Of a DNA stretch of 64,000 nucleotides, positions 8,421 through 16,835 are shown one piece after another (within the stretch, counting starts at the first letter, position 1; each line of letters opens with the position of its first letter). The stretch lies in NCBI RefSeq assembly GCF_000418555.1, contig NZ_ATKM01000019.1, positions 558,001 to 622,000 on the forward strand, read 5' to 3'. The position numbers and the translations under genes are program-made. Source of the stretch: Pseudomonas sp. P818 (GTDB lineage Bacteria > Pseudomonadota > Gammaproteobacteria > Pseudomonadales > Pseudomonadaceae). The notes under the pieces were generated by a model, which was given only the letters and a program-made list of their open reading frames with translations, was not told the origin of the DNA and made no database searches.

Positions 8421-9275
8421 CTAGGTCCGCGCCTGAATCACCCGCACCAGCCCGGGCAAGCGTGAAGGCGCGAGCCCCAGACGGGACGCATCGGTACTGG
8501 GATCAAGCACCTGCACCTGAGCGAAGCCGCAACGCCGGAAGCCCGCGACGATCTCGTCATGATTACGGTAATGCAGCGGGTAACTGCCGCGGGTCAAGCG
8601 GCCGATCAGATCGACGCCCCAGCGCAGTTGGCGGTAGCGCGGATGTTCACGCAGGTCCGGATAAAGCTCGGTCAGGTAGGTAGCAGCGGGGAACTCGCCA
8701 AGTTCGTTGGCGAGCCGGCTCCAGAAGCCCTCGATCAGCGTCAACGGAAAGTAGTTGACCAGCCCCTCGGTGATCACCACCACCGGCTGAGTGCGGTCGA
8801 GATCCGCGAACAGCGCACTCAGGCGCTGATTGCCACGTTCGGCCAGGATATCCACGGCGCGTACCTGGTGCCGGCCGTCCAGCCAGCCTTCGCCGTGCAA
8901 CAGCAGACGCTTGCGTGCGGCCATGGCGGGCAGGTCCGCCTCCAGATATCGAAGGTGTGGATAGCGGGAGCAGAAACGCCGGCCGCGAGGCGACAGGCCA
9001 CAGGCAATTTCCACCACCTGGCGCACACCCTGCTGCTCGATGGCCTCAGTCAGTTGCGCATCGATCTGCAGATGGCGCTGCAGCAGAAAGGCCTCGATAT
9101 CCAGGCCGAAGCCGGCCCTGGCGCCCCAGGTGACGGGCCACAGCAGCTTGTGCACGAAGCGGCCGAAGGCAGTGACGAACGCAGGCTCGGCCAGATGGTG
9201 GCGATACCAGACATAGCCGGTGTAATGCGCCGAAGGACTGATATGGGCGCTGCTGGCACGGGAACGTTCAGGCAT
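8421..9275 (-). CDS. Class I SAM-dependent methyltransferase, LCMT-like
   Basis: The 284-residue protein resembles the leucine carboxyl methyltransferase/PPM1 group of SAM-dependent enzymes. The SAM-site region reads QVVEIACGLSPRGRRF, followed by LRYLEADLPAMAARKR, an acidic motif II; PVVVITEGLVNYFPL is the typical LCMT 'EG(L/V)xxYF' motif. The substrate is unknown. It is convergent with the upstream hydrolase gene, from which it is separated by a MITE-like element, and divergent from mpg. Confidence 0.78.
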   Translation of the reverse strand: MPERSRASSAHISPSAHYTGYVWYRHHLAEPAFVTAFGRFVHKLLWPVTWGARAGFGLDIEAFLLQRHLQIDAQLTEAIEQQGVRQVVEIACGLSPRGRRFCSRYPHLRYLEADLPAMAARKRLLLHGEGWLDGRHQVRAVDILAERGNQRLSALFADLDRTQPVVVITEGLVNYFPLTLIEGFWSRLANELGEFPAATYLTELYPDLREHPRYRQLRWGVDLIGRLTRGSYPLHYRNHDEIVAGFRRCGFAQVQVLDPSTDASRLGLAPSRLPGLVRVIQART

Positions 9276-9341
9276 CTTTAAGGTTCTTGTTGTTATGCTC
9301 GCGGCCCCAGATTAGAACGCTGCGAGCGCCTTCGACAGATC

Positions 9342-10043
9342 ATGCCCGCCGAACCCACCCTAAGTTTGCCCTGGCCCGGCGCCAGGCCGCTGCCCGACAC
9401 CTTCTTCGACCGCGACGCCCAGTTGCTCGCCCGCGAGCTGCTCGGCAAGGTGATTCGCCGTCGCGTCGGCGCGCTGTGGCTGAGCGCACGGATCATCGAG
9501 ACCGAAGCCTATTACCTGGTGGACAAGGGCAGCCATGCCTCGCTCGGCTACACCGAGAAACGCAAGGCGCTGTTCGCCGATGGCGGGCACATCTATATGT
9601 ACTACGCACGCGGCGGCGATTCGCTGAACTTCAGCGCACACGGGCCCGGCAACGCGGTGCTGATCAAATCCGCCCATCCCTGGGTCGATGCCATCAGCGG
9701 CGCCGACTCGCTCGCCGCGATGCAGCGCAACAACCCTGACAGCCTCGGCCGGCCGCGTGCGCCCGAGCGCCTGTGCGCCGGGCAGACCCTGCTATGCAAG
9801 GCGCTCGATCTGAAAGTCAGGGACTGGGACGCACGTCGCTTCGACCTGCAAGAGCTGTTCGTCGAGGATGTCGGCGAACGACCGCACTCGATCATCCAGT
9901 GCGCGCGTCTGGGCATTCCCCAGGGGCGAGATGAGCACCTGCCCTACCGTTTCGTCGACGCGCAATATGCTCGCCATTGCACACGCAACCCTTTGCGTCG
10001 TGGGCAGGTCGAAGGCCAAGACTATCGATTGTTGAGCGTTTAG
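9342..10043 (+). CDS. mpg: 3-methyladenine DNA glycosylase (AAG/MPG family)
   Basis: This monofunctional base-excision repair enzyme removes alkylated purines such as 3-methyladenine. At 233 residues it is a normal length for bacterial AAG. The family motifs RIIETEAYY (with the catalytic Glu), HIYMYYARGG and the closing loop NFSAHGPGNAVLIKSA are visible. It starts at the ATG of MPAEPTLSLPWPG. The DedA-PAP2 gene begins 11 bases after its stop, so the two are likely co-transcribed, although a functional link is not evident. Confidence 0.93.
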   Translation: MPAEPTLSLPWPGARPLPDTFFDRDAQLLARELLGKVIRRRVGALWLSARIIETEAYYLVDKGSHASLGYTEKRKALFADGGHIYMYYARGGDSLNFSAHGPGNAVLIKSAHPWVDAISGADSLAAMQRNNPDSLGRPRAPERLCAGQTLLCKALDLKVRDWDARRFDLQELFVEDVGERPHSIIQCARLGIPQGRDEHLPYRFVDAQYARHCTRNPLRRGQVEGQDYRLLSV

Positions 10044-10054
10044 GGAGCAGAACG

Positions 10055-11371
10055 ATGAGCGTCTGGTTGGATAACCTGACCACCTGGCTGGGTGGCAACC
10101 CGCAATGGCTGGGGGTGGCGATCTTCCTCATCGCCCTGCTCGAATGCCTGGCGCTGGTGGGTATCGTGCTGCCCGGCGTGGTGCTGCTGTTCAGCGTCGC
10201 GCTGCTCGCCGGCAGCGGCGTGCTGACACTCTGGCAAACGCTGCTGCTGGCTTATGCCGGTGCGCTATGTGGTGACATGATTTCCTACGCGCTGGGCAGA
10301 CGTTTCAAACGCAACATCGGCCGCCTGCCGGTGCTGCGCCATCACCCGCAATGGATCCTGCGCGCCGAGCTGTATTTCCGCCACTACGGCGTGGCCAGCC
10401 TGCTGGTCGGGCGTTTCATCGGCCCGCTGCGGCCCATGCTGCCCATGGTGGCCGGCATGCTGGACATGCCGCTGCTGCGCTTCATTCTGGTCAGCCTGGT
10501 GGCGGCAGCAGGCTGGGCCCTGGCCTACCTGCTACCCGGCTGGGCTACCGGCGCTGCACTGCGCCTGCCAATGGCGGAAGGTTTCTGGAGCGAGGCGGCG
10601 GTGCTGCTGGCCGGCATCGGCGTGATCCTGCTGCTGACCATCCAGGCCAGCCTGGCGGAAAAACAGCGGGCCAGCCTGTTGGGCGGAGGTCTCAGCCTCG
10701 TGCTGCTGTTGGCCATCGTCATCGGCTGGCCACATCTCGATGCCCTGGATCAGGGCCTGATGACTCTGGTGCAGGAACAGCGTCAGGCGCACCTGGACCA
10801 GTGGATCGGCACCCTGACCCGGCTGGGCGATTTCCATATCCAGCTGGTCGCGGCCGCGCTGTTGTGCACCCTGCTGCTGCTGGCACGACGCTGGCGTCAC
10901 CTGCTGTTCGCCGGTTCGACCCTGCTGGTCACCGCCATCGGCAACAGCACCCTCAAGCACGGCTTCGCCCGAGCGCGCCCCGACGTGCTGAGCGAACCGC
11001 TGACCACCTACAGCTTTCCCAGCGGCCACAGCTCGGCAGCCTTTGCCTTCTTTCTGGTGCTGGGGGTGCTGGCCGGGCGCGGGCAATCGGCGCGCCTGCG
11101 CCTGGCCTGGCTGGTGGTGGCTTGCCTGCCGGCCTCCGCGATCGCCCTGTCGCGGGTCTATCTGGGCGTGCACTGGCCCAGCGATATCATCGCCGGCGCG
11201 CTGCTGGCCTCGGCCGTGTGCGGTCTGAGCCTGGCGCTGTGTCAGCGCCAGGAAACGCTGTCGGCACTGCCGGCGCGTCTGTGGTGGATCATCCTGCCCG
11301 CCTGCATCGCGGTACTGGGCGGTATGGCTACCTGGCAGCTGTCCAATGCGCTGCTGCGCTACGCCTACTGA
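10055..11371 (+). CDS. DedA/PAP2 fusion membrane protein
   Basis: The start is the ATG at 10055 after a GGGAG site, giving 438 residues. Residues 1-200 form a DedA (SNARE-associated) domain with GRFIGPLRPMLPMVAGML, a family thought to move or flip lipid phosphates such as undecaprenyl phosphate. Residues 240-430 form a PAP2 phosphatase with all three signature motifs: KHGFARARPD, PSGHSSA and SRVYLGVHWPSDI. The fusion suggests a lipid pyrophosphate phosphatase joined to its transporter, for example C55-PP recycling; the substrate is inferred. Multiple membrane spans are evident throughout. Confidence 0.9.
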   Translation: MSVWLDNLTTWLGGNPQWLGVAIFLIALLECLALVGIVLPGVVLLFSVALLAGSGVLTLWQTLLLAYAGALCGDMISYALGRRFKRNIGRLPVLRHHPQWILRAELYFRHYGVASLLVGRFIGPLRPMLPMVAGMLDMPLLRFILVSLVAAAGWALAYLLPGWATGAALRLPMAEGFWSEAAVLLAGIGVILLLTIQASLAEKQRASLLGGGLSLVLLLAIVIGWPHLDALDQGLMTLVQEQRQAHLDQWIGTLTRLGDFHIQLVAAALLCTLLLLARRWRHLLFAGSTLLVTAIGNSTLKHGFARARPDVLSEPLTTYSFPSGHSSAAFAFFLVLGVLAGRGQSARLRLAWLVVACLPASAIALSRVYLGVHWPSDIIAGALLASAVCGLSLALCQRQETLSALPARLWWIILPACIAVLGGMATWQLSNALLRYAY

Positions 11372-11391
11372 GGCGTCAGGCGTGCGTCGCC

Positions 11392-11990
11392 TCAGGCATC
11401 GCCCTGAAGCATTTCCAGCATGGCGTGCAGCTGCTTCAGACGCAGCGCGGGATCTTCGAGCTGAAGCAATTGCAGCTTCTGCGCCGGCTCCAACGGCAAC
11501 AGGTAGGCCAGTTGATTGGCCAGTTGCTGCTGGCCGGTGACCACTCCCGCCATGGCCAGCCCCGCCACCAGCGGATGTTCGGCGAGCGCCGCATGCAGTG
11601 CGGCGAGGTCGGCATGCTCGGCCTGCAGTGCTCGGCCTGCAGCGGGCAGTCTGGCGGCTCCTCCAGCCACTGCACGTCGGCAACGGTCAGCTGGTCAGGC
11701 AGAACCTGGGCACGCTCGACGCGAAAGCGCCGCCCGCCCTCGACGCGAATACCCAACAGTCCGTTGGTGCGCTGCTGAAAGTCACGCACCAGCGCCTCGC
11801 AACCAATGGCCGCGAAGCGGCTGGCGGCTTCGCCCACTTCCTCGCCCTCGACGATGCACACCACGCCGAACCCCGTGCCCTGCTTCATGCAGCGGCTGAT
11901 CATGTCCAGATAGCGCGCCTCGAATATCTGCAGATCGAGCACACAGCCGGGGAACAATACGGTGTTGAGCGGGAACAGCGGGAGAGTCAT
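11392..11990 (-). pseudogene. LON peptidase N-terminal-like domain protein, frameshifted by a 14-bp tandem duplication
   Basis: Two overlapping frames on the minus strand (11436-11990 and 11392-11670) are halves of one LON substrate-binding-domain protein (stand-alone, about 195 residues). The first half starts MTLPLFPLNTVLFPGCVLDL with the typical IFEARYLDMI, the second ends LEDPALRLKQLHAMLEML. The reading frame breaks at a perfect tandem repeat of TGCTCGGCCTGCAG at 11615-11628 and 11629-11642. Deleting one copy rejoins PPDCPL to QAEHADLAALHA and restores 194 residues. The gene is therefore disrupted by slippage here, unless it is an assembly error or reversible phase variation. The family lacks the ATPase and peptidase domains of Lon. 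Confidence 0.88.
11615..11642. repeat. Perfect 14-bp tandem duplication
   Basis: The bases TGCTCGGCCTGCAG occur twice in a row. Fourteen is not a multiple of three, so the duplication shifts the frame of the LON-domain gene. No other sequence change is needed to explain the break. Confidence 0.95.
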
Positions 11991-12049
11991 GGGCGCGGCC
12001 TGTTATCAACTCGATGCTGCCGGGGCATCAGGGATGGTCGGTCAGACTC

Positions 12050-12766
12050 TCACAGGAACATGACGATCGCCAGAGGCAACAGCACGGCAGTGATCACCCC
12101 CATCAGACTCATCGCCAGCGCGGCGAAGGCGCCGCATTCGTCGCTCTCCTGCAGTGCGCGCGCCGTGCCCACGGCGTGGGCGGTGATGCCCAGCGCCATG
12201 CCCTGCGCCGCCGGGTGATGAACCCGACACAGACGCAGAATGGACGGCCCGACGATGGCGCCGATGACCCCGGTGATCATCACGAACACCGCTGCCAGCG
12301 CCGCGATACCACCGATCTGATCGGCCACCAGCATGGCGATCGGCGAGGTCACCGATTTGGGCGCCATGCTCATCAGCATCAGCCGTTCGGCACCGAACAA
12401 CCAGGCCAGCCCTGCCCCGAGCACGGTGGCGAAGGTGCCGGCGATCAGCAGGGTGAGGATGATGGGCCAGAACAGCTGGCGAATCCGCCGCAGGTTCAAA
12501 TACAGCGGCACGGCCAGGGCCACGGTGGCCGGGCCGAGCAGCAGGGTCAGCGCCGCGACGCTGCTGCGGTATTCGGCGAAGCTCAGGCCGCACAGCAGCA
12601 GGATGCCGATGACCGTGAGCATCGAGACCAGTACCGGCTGCAGGAATACCCAGCGGGTGCGCTCGTAGGCGGCCATGGCCAACTGATAGGCACCGAGGGT
12701 GATGCCGATGCCGAACAGCGGGTGATGGGTCAGCGCCTGCCAGGCGCCCTGCCAATCCGGACTCAT
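12050..12766 (-). CDS. lrgB: LrgB/CidB-family membrane protein
   Basis: The 238-residue protein is of normal LrgB length, with multiple hydrophobic spans and the family segments LLLGPATVALAVPLY, MAPKSVTSPIAM and AAQGMALGITAHAVGTARAL. The LrgAB and CidAB systems are linked to control of murein hydrolase activity; in some bacteria and plants they are involved in pyruvate or glycolate export. It overlaps the upstream lrgA stop by four bases (ATGA), which indicates coupled translation and a joint complex. The orthologous pair lies here in P. aeruginosa by recollection. Confidence 0.92.
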   Translation of the reverse strand: MSPDWQGAWQALTHHPLFGIGITLGAYQLAMAAYERTRWVFLQPVLVSMLTVIGILLLCGLSFAEYRSSVAALTLLLGPATVALAVPLYLNLRRIRQLFWPIILTLLIAGTFATVLGAGLAWLFGAERLMLMSMAPKSVTSPIAMLVADQIGGIAALAAVFVMITGVIGAIVGPSILRLCRVHHPAAQGMALGITAHAVGTARALQESDECGAFAALAMSLMGVITAVLLPLAIVMFL

Positions 12767-13122
12767 GCGTCCTCCTGGCGCTGCTGGCGCTCGATCAGTT
12801 TCTGCATCAGCCAGCCGGCGAAGGCCAGCGATACCAGCAGCGACAGTACCAGCGCGCCGACCACTGCCCAGAAATCGGCGGCAATATCACTGGCATAGGC
12901 CATCACACCCACCGCGGGCGGTACCAGAATCAGCGGCAGGTACTTGAGCAGACTGCTGGACGCCACGCTGAGCGGCTCGCCCACCTCGCCACGGACGATA
13001 AGAAAGACGAACAGCAGCAGCATGCCGATGATCGGCCCAGGTAGCATCGGTAACAGCAGCACGTTGAGAACGGTACCCAGCAACTGGCACAGCACCAGCC
13101 AGGAAAGGCCGCGAAGCAGCAT
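12763..13122 (-). CDS. lrgA: LrgA/CidA-family holin-like membrane protein
   Basis: The ATG at 13122 (MLLRGLSWLVLCQLLGTVLN) is preferred over a GTG at 13137 because a GGAG stands 10 bases upstream of it; the product is 119 residues with four predicted spans. LPGPIIGMLLLFVFL and the later YASDIAADFWAVVGALVLS are characteristic of CidA/LrgA. It is the partner of LrgB. A TATAAT lies at 13206-13211 on the minus strand, so this is probably the first gene of a two-gene operon. Confidence 0.9.
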   Translation of the reverse strand: MLLRGLSWLVLCQLLGTVLNVLLLPMLPGPIIGMLLLFVFLIVRGEVGEPLSVASSSLLKYLPLILVPPAVGVMAYASDIAADFWAVVGALVLSLLVSLAFAGWLMQKLIERQQRQEDA

Positions 13123-13205
13123 GTTTGAGGTCTCCACAAGACGAGCGATGGCCGCGCTTCCGCTCGCGAGAGGGGATTCCGGGCATCTATTGAGGCATGT
13201 CGGCC

Positions 13206-13211
13206 ATTATA
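13206..13211 (-). promoter_or_regulatory. Candidate -10 box for lrgAB
   Basis: A perfect TATAAT (minus strand, from GCCTATAATGGCC) lies 84 bases upstream of the lrgA ATG. No clear -35 is visible at normal spacing. Confidence 0.4.
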
Positions 13212-13376
13212 GGCGCGATGCACCTTCGCTGGCCTCTGTATTGCTTCGTCAGGCTGACCTATGCCGCATCATTCAGTCCGCCTGGGCAGGCTTGACCCGC
13301 TGTCCACCTCGTGCTGATCTAGGCCGCAACGGTTCCACGCACACAAGAAAAACACCCGCGTCCTCAAGGAGGAACT

Positions 13377-13832
13377 ATGCCGTTCGTACCCGTAGCAGAG
13401 CTCAAGGACCACGTTGGCAAGGAACTCGGCAAGTCCGAGTGGCTGACCATCGATCAGGAGCGCATCAACCAGTTCGCCGAGTGTACCGGCGACCACCAGT
13501 TCATCCACGTCGACCCGGAAAAGGCCAAGCTCACCCCCTTCGGCACCACCATCGCTCACGGCTTCCTCTCGCTGTCGCTGGTGCCGATGCTGATGGAGAA
13601 GATCATGATCATGCCGCAGGGGCTGAAGATGGCGGTGAACTACGGCCTCGACAGCGTGCGCTTCATCCAGCCGGTCAAGGTCGACTCCAAGGTACGCCTG
13701 GTGGTCACCCTGACCGACGCCACCGAGAAGAACCCCGGCCAGTGGCTACTCAAGGCCCGCGCCGTGCTGGAGATAGAAGGCCAGGAGAAACCGGCCTATA
13801 TAGCCGAGCCGCTGACCCTCTGCTTCGTCTGA
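13377..13832 (+). CDS. MaoC-family dehydratase
   Basis: The 151-residue hotdog-fold protein resembles MaoC-like (R)-enoyl-CoA hydratases. The hydratase motif is visible as FAECTGDHQFIHVDPEKA, with the Asp and His of the dyad, and TTIAHGFLSLSL follows. It has a strong AAGGAGGAA site at 13366-13374. These enzymes hydrate trans-2-enoyl-CoA or act in fatty acid and polyester metabolism; the specific substrate cannot be told. It is not in an obvious operon with its neighbours. Confidence 0.9.
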   Translation: MPFVPVAELKDHVGKELGKSEWLTIDQERINQFAECTGDHQFIHVDPEKAKLTPFGTTIAHGFLSLSLVPMLMEKIMIMPQGLKMAVNYGLDSVRFIQPVKVDSKVRLVVTLTDATEKNPGQWLLKARAVLEIEGQEKPAYIAEPLTLCFV

Positions 13833-13980
13833 TCCCGCTCGGGCATCTCCTGTCGCTCCCGTTTCCGCGCCATGCGCCGGAGCGGGAGCGATCCTGCATC
13901 GGTAAAGCGTGCGACTCGGCAGCGCAAGCCTGCAGGCTTGCGGCATACTGCGGAGCAAAGCACCGACCTGGACGTCCGCC

Positions 13981-15705
13981 ATGAATCCCCTTGCCCTGCG
14001 CCTGCTGCCTCTTTGCCTGTCCCTGCTGATTGCCGGTTGCGACGAAGCGCGCCCGCTGTTGCCGGCCAATGCCACCCTGCCCGATGGCGGCCAGTATCGC
14101 GGCGAGATCGTCGACGGGTTGCTGCAAGGCCCGGGGCGTCTGGACTACCGCAATGGCAGCTGGTTCGTCGGCCAGTTCAAGGACGGCATGCTCGAGGGCA
14201 GCGGCGAGTGGCAGGGCCCCGGTGGCGAACACTATCTGGGCGAGTTTCATGAAGGCATGTTCCACGGCCAGGGTACCCTGACCTACAGTGACGGCAGCCG
14301 CTACGAAGGGGGGTTCGAACGCAACAGATTCAGCGGCGTCGGCCTGCTGGAACAGGGCGGCCAACGCTACCAGGGCGAATTTCTCAACGACCGCTTCCAC
14401 GGCCTGGGCAAACTGGAAATGGCCGACGGCAGCAGCTTCCAGGGCCAGTTCGTCAACGGTCAGCCGGAGGGCCAGGGCGTACGCATCGACGCCTATGGCA
14501 ACCAGTTCAGCGGCGTATTCGCCAAGGGCCTGCTCAGCGGCCAGGGCAGCTACCACAACGCCGATGGCGACAACTACAGCGGCGGGTTCAAGAATGACGA
14601 GTTCCATGGCAAGGGCCGCTACCAGAGTGCCAGCAGCGAAACCTGGGCCGGAGAGTTCGTCGAAGGCGTGATGCAGGGCCCCGGCGAATACACCGACGGC
14701 GACGGCACGCGCTACCTCGGCGAATTCGCCGACTGGCAGTACGAAGGCCAAGGCCTGCTCACCCTGCCCGACGGCAGCGCCTACCGCGGCCATTTTTCCG
14801 GTGGTGAATACAATGGCGAGGGCACCCTGACCCTGGCCGATGGCAGCCGCCAGTCCGGCACCTGGCAAGGCGGGCGACTGATACGTGACGAACAGGGCCA
14901 GGTGTTGCCCGACAGCCTCGAGCTGGGTCTGCTGCGACAGGGACAGCTGCTCGATGAGGCCATCGCCGCGCTCCCCGCCTCCACACCGGCACGCGAACTC
15001 TATGCGCTGACCCTGGCAGGCGACGGCAAGCAGAGCGTATTCATGCGCGAGGCCGACTATGTCAGCAGGCTGATGCGCGATCGTTTTGGCGCCTACGGCA
15101 GCATCGACCTGGTCAATCACCGTGATCATCTCGCCGACCGTCCGCTGGCTACGCGCGAGAACCTTACTCGCGCGGTCCAGGCTCTTGCCGAACGCAGTGG
15201 CGAGGAAGACCTGATCTTCATCTACCTGACCAGCCATGGCTCGCGCCGCCACGAACTCAACCTCGACCAGCCTCGCCTGCAACTGGCCGACCTGCCGGCC
15301 AGCGAGCTGGCGGCGCTGCTGGCGCCACTCAAGCAACGCGACAAGGTGGTGGTGATTTCGGCTTGCTACTCCGGCGGTTTCATCCCACCCCTGAAAGACG
15401 AAAAGACCCTGGTGATGACCGCTGCGCGCGCCGACCGGGTTTCCTTCGGCTGCAGCGAGGAGAACGACTTCACCTATTTCGGCCGCGCCCTGTTCGCCGA
15501 GGCCCTCGGCGAAACCGACAACCTGGAACGAGCCTTCGAACTGGCCAAGGAACGCGTCGCCGAGCGTGAGCAGAGCGATGGCTTCGAGCCTTCCGAACCG
15601 CAGATCTGGGCGCCACGCGGCGTACTCCAGCACTGGCGCGATCTGCGGCAGAGCCAGGCCGAGCGCGCGCTCGGTGCCGTGGCCAGCAGCCCGAAAAAGG
15701 ACTGA
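13981..15705 (+). CDS. MORN-repeat lipoprotein with a C-terminal C13 (caspase-like) peptidase domain
   Basis: The protein begins at the ATG at 13981 (574 residues) with a signal peptide and lipobox LLIAGC, giving lipidation at Cys20. Residues about 38-300 are eleven MORN repeats of about 23 residues (YxGEFxxGxxHGxGxLxxxDG), often found at membranes and scaffolds. Residues about 325-545 form a peptidase C13/legumain-like domain: YLTSHGS holds the candidate catalytic His419 and ISACYSGGF the candidate Cys462. The combination places a caspase-fold protease on an envelope lipoprotein. Substrate and activity are unknown. An orthologue is present here in P. aeruginosa by my recollection. A stunted MITE-like element starts right after its stop. 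Confidence 0.85.
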   Translation: MNPLALRLLPLCLSLLIAGCDEARPLLPANATLPDGGQYRGEIVDGLLQGPGRLDYRNGSWFVGQFKDGMLEGSGEWQGPGGEHYLGEFHEGMFHGQGTLTYSDGSRYEGGFERNRFSGVGLLEQGGQRYQGEFLNDRFHGLGKLEMADGSSFQGQFVNGQPEGQGVRIDAYGNQFSGVFAKGLLSGQGSYHNADGDNYSGGFKNDEFHGKGRYQSASSETWAGEFVEGVMQGPGEYTDGDGTRYLGEFADWQYEGQGLLTLPDGSAYRGHFSGGEYNGEGTLTLADGSRQSGTWQGGRLIRDEQGQVLPDSLELGLLRQGQLLDEAIAALPASTPARELYALTLAGDGKQSVFMREADYVSRLMRDRFGAYGSIDLVNHRDHLADRPLATRENLTRAVQALAERSGEEDLIFIYLTSHGSRRHELNLDQPRLQLADLPASELAALLAPLKQRDKVVVISACYSGGFIPPLKDEKTLVMTAARADRVSFGCSEENDFTYFGRALFAEALGETDNLERAFELAKERVAEREQSDGFEPSEPQIWAPRGVLQHWRDLRQSQAERALGAVASSPKKD

Positions 15706-15797
15706 CAGCCCGTTGAAATGTAGGCGACGACTGCATGGAGGCAGGAGCTGGAGCGAGGCAGGAGGCCAAAGCCGAGGTAGTTTTTCGACAGCCTGTT
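15706..15797. mobile_element. Shortened MITE-like element, copy 3
   Basis: The ends CAGCCCGTTGAAATGTAGGC and GTAGTTTTTCGACAGCCTGT match the left and right ends of the copies at 8236 and 30871 but the middle differs and is shorter. It starts at the base after the TGA of the MORN-peptidase gene. It may be an old, decayed copy or a different subfamily. Confidence 0.6.
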
Positions 15798-15829
15798 AAG
15801 CTGAACTGTAACGGACAAGAGACAACCGC

Positions 15830-16471
15830 ATGTACCTGACCCCGCAGCACATCCTTCTCGCAGGCGCCACCGGACTCACCGGTGAGCACCTGCTCGACCG
15901 CCTGCTCAGCGAGCCGACGGTCGCCCGCGTGCTGGCGCCGACCCGCCGGCCACTGGCCGCCCATCCGCATCTGGAAAATCCGGTGGGTGATCTGCAAGCA
16001 CTGCTGCCGCAGCTATCCGGCCAGGTCGATACCGCCTTCTGCTGCCTGGGCAGCACCATCAAGCAGGCCGGCTCGCAGGAGGCCTTTCGCGCTGTCGATC
16101 ACGACCTGGTGCTGGCTTTCGCCCGTCGCGCTCGCGAGCTGGGCGCACGGCATCTGGTGGTGATCAGTGCGCTGGGCGCCAATCCCAACTCGTCAGTGTT
16201 CTACAACCGCGTCAAGGGCGAGACCGAGCAAGCGCTGAAAGCCATGGACTGGCCACAACTGACCATCGCCCGTCCGTCGCTGCTGCTCGGGGCACGCCAT
16301 GAATTTCGTCTTGGCGAGCGCCTCGCGGCTCCCCTGCTGCGCTGGCTACCGGGCAAGTACCGTGGCATCGACGCCTGCGCCCTGGCCCGCGCCCTCTGGC
16401 GCCTGGCTCTGGAAGAGGAAGACGGTGTGCGCGTGATAGAGTCTTCCGACCTGCGCCGACTGGGGCGCTGA
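15830..16471 (+). CDS. NAD(P)-binding oxidoreductase, TIP30-like
   Basis: The 213-residue protein has the N-terminal Rossmann motif LLAGATGLTGEHLL. Further on, AFCCLGSTIKQAGS and SVFYNRVKGETEQAL (Y-x3-K) match the atypical short-chain dehydrogenase group that includes eukaryotic TIP30/HTATIP2 and many bacterial proteins. The cofactor is inferred to be NADP and the substrate is unknown. A small acidic protein gene follows it at 16476 or 16488, so they may share a transcript. Confidence 0.85.
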   Translation: MYLTPQHILLAGATGLTGEHLLDRLLSEPTVARVLAPTRRPLAAHPHLENPVGDLQALLPQLSGQVDTAFCCLGSTIKQAGSQEAFRAVDHDLVLAFARRARELGARHLVVISALGANPNSSVFYNRVKGETEQALKAMDWPQLTIARPSLLLGARHEFRLGERLAAPLLRWLPGKYRGIDACALARALWRLALEEEDGVRVIESSDLRRLGR

Positions 16472-16487
16472 TGCCGTGGATGAAGCG

Positions 16488-16832
16488 ATGAAACCGACAA
16501 GCCTGATCGAGGCCCTGCAAGACGCCGACATGCTCGAGATCGACGGCCTGTATGCCTGGCAGTTCGACCTCGACACCGAACTGCTGGCGCAGATCAGCGC
16601 CGGTACGGCAAGCAGCGACAGCGCTGCCAAACCCTTGCTGCAGGTGCACTGCATTGATGGTCGCGAACGCCGCCTGTGGAAGTTCTCCCTGGCTTCGGTA
16701 CAGGCTGCGCGCTATAGCGAAACGGACGACAGCTGGTTGATCGAAGGCAGCGAAGTCAGTCATACCCTCAAATGCTTTGCCGCCTATCGCGGCGACAACG
16801 ATGAGGACGATGAAGGGCAGGACGAAGCCTAA
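16488..16832 (+). CDS. Small conserved protein of unknown function, acidic C-terminus
   Basis: The gene begins either at the GTG at 16476 or the ATG at 16488, the latter giving 114 residues (MKPTSLIEALQDADMLEIDG). No known domain is recognised. The protein is predicted soluble with a strongly acidic tail (RGDNDEDDEGQDEA). A homologue probably occupies the same place in P. aeruginosa. It is adjacent to the oxidoreductase gene and starts soon after its stop, and the methyltransferase gene follows after three bases, so the three genes are likely one transcript. Confidence 0.7.
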   Translation: MKPTSLIEALQDADMLEIDGLYAWQFDLDTELLAQISAGTASSDSAAKPLLQVHCIDGRERRLWKFSLASVQAARYSETDDSWLIEGSEVSHTLKCFAAYRGDNDEDDEGQDEA

Positions 16833-16835
16833 ACC

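Noticed and set aside
11436..11990. Two separate small genes in the LON-domain interval
   Set aside because: The two frames join into one normal family member when one 14-bp unit is removed, so they are one disrupted gene.
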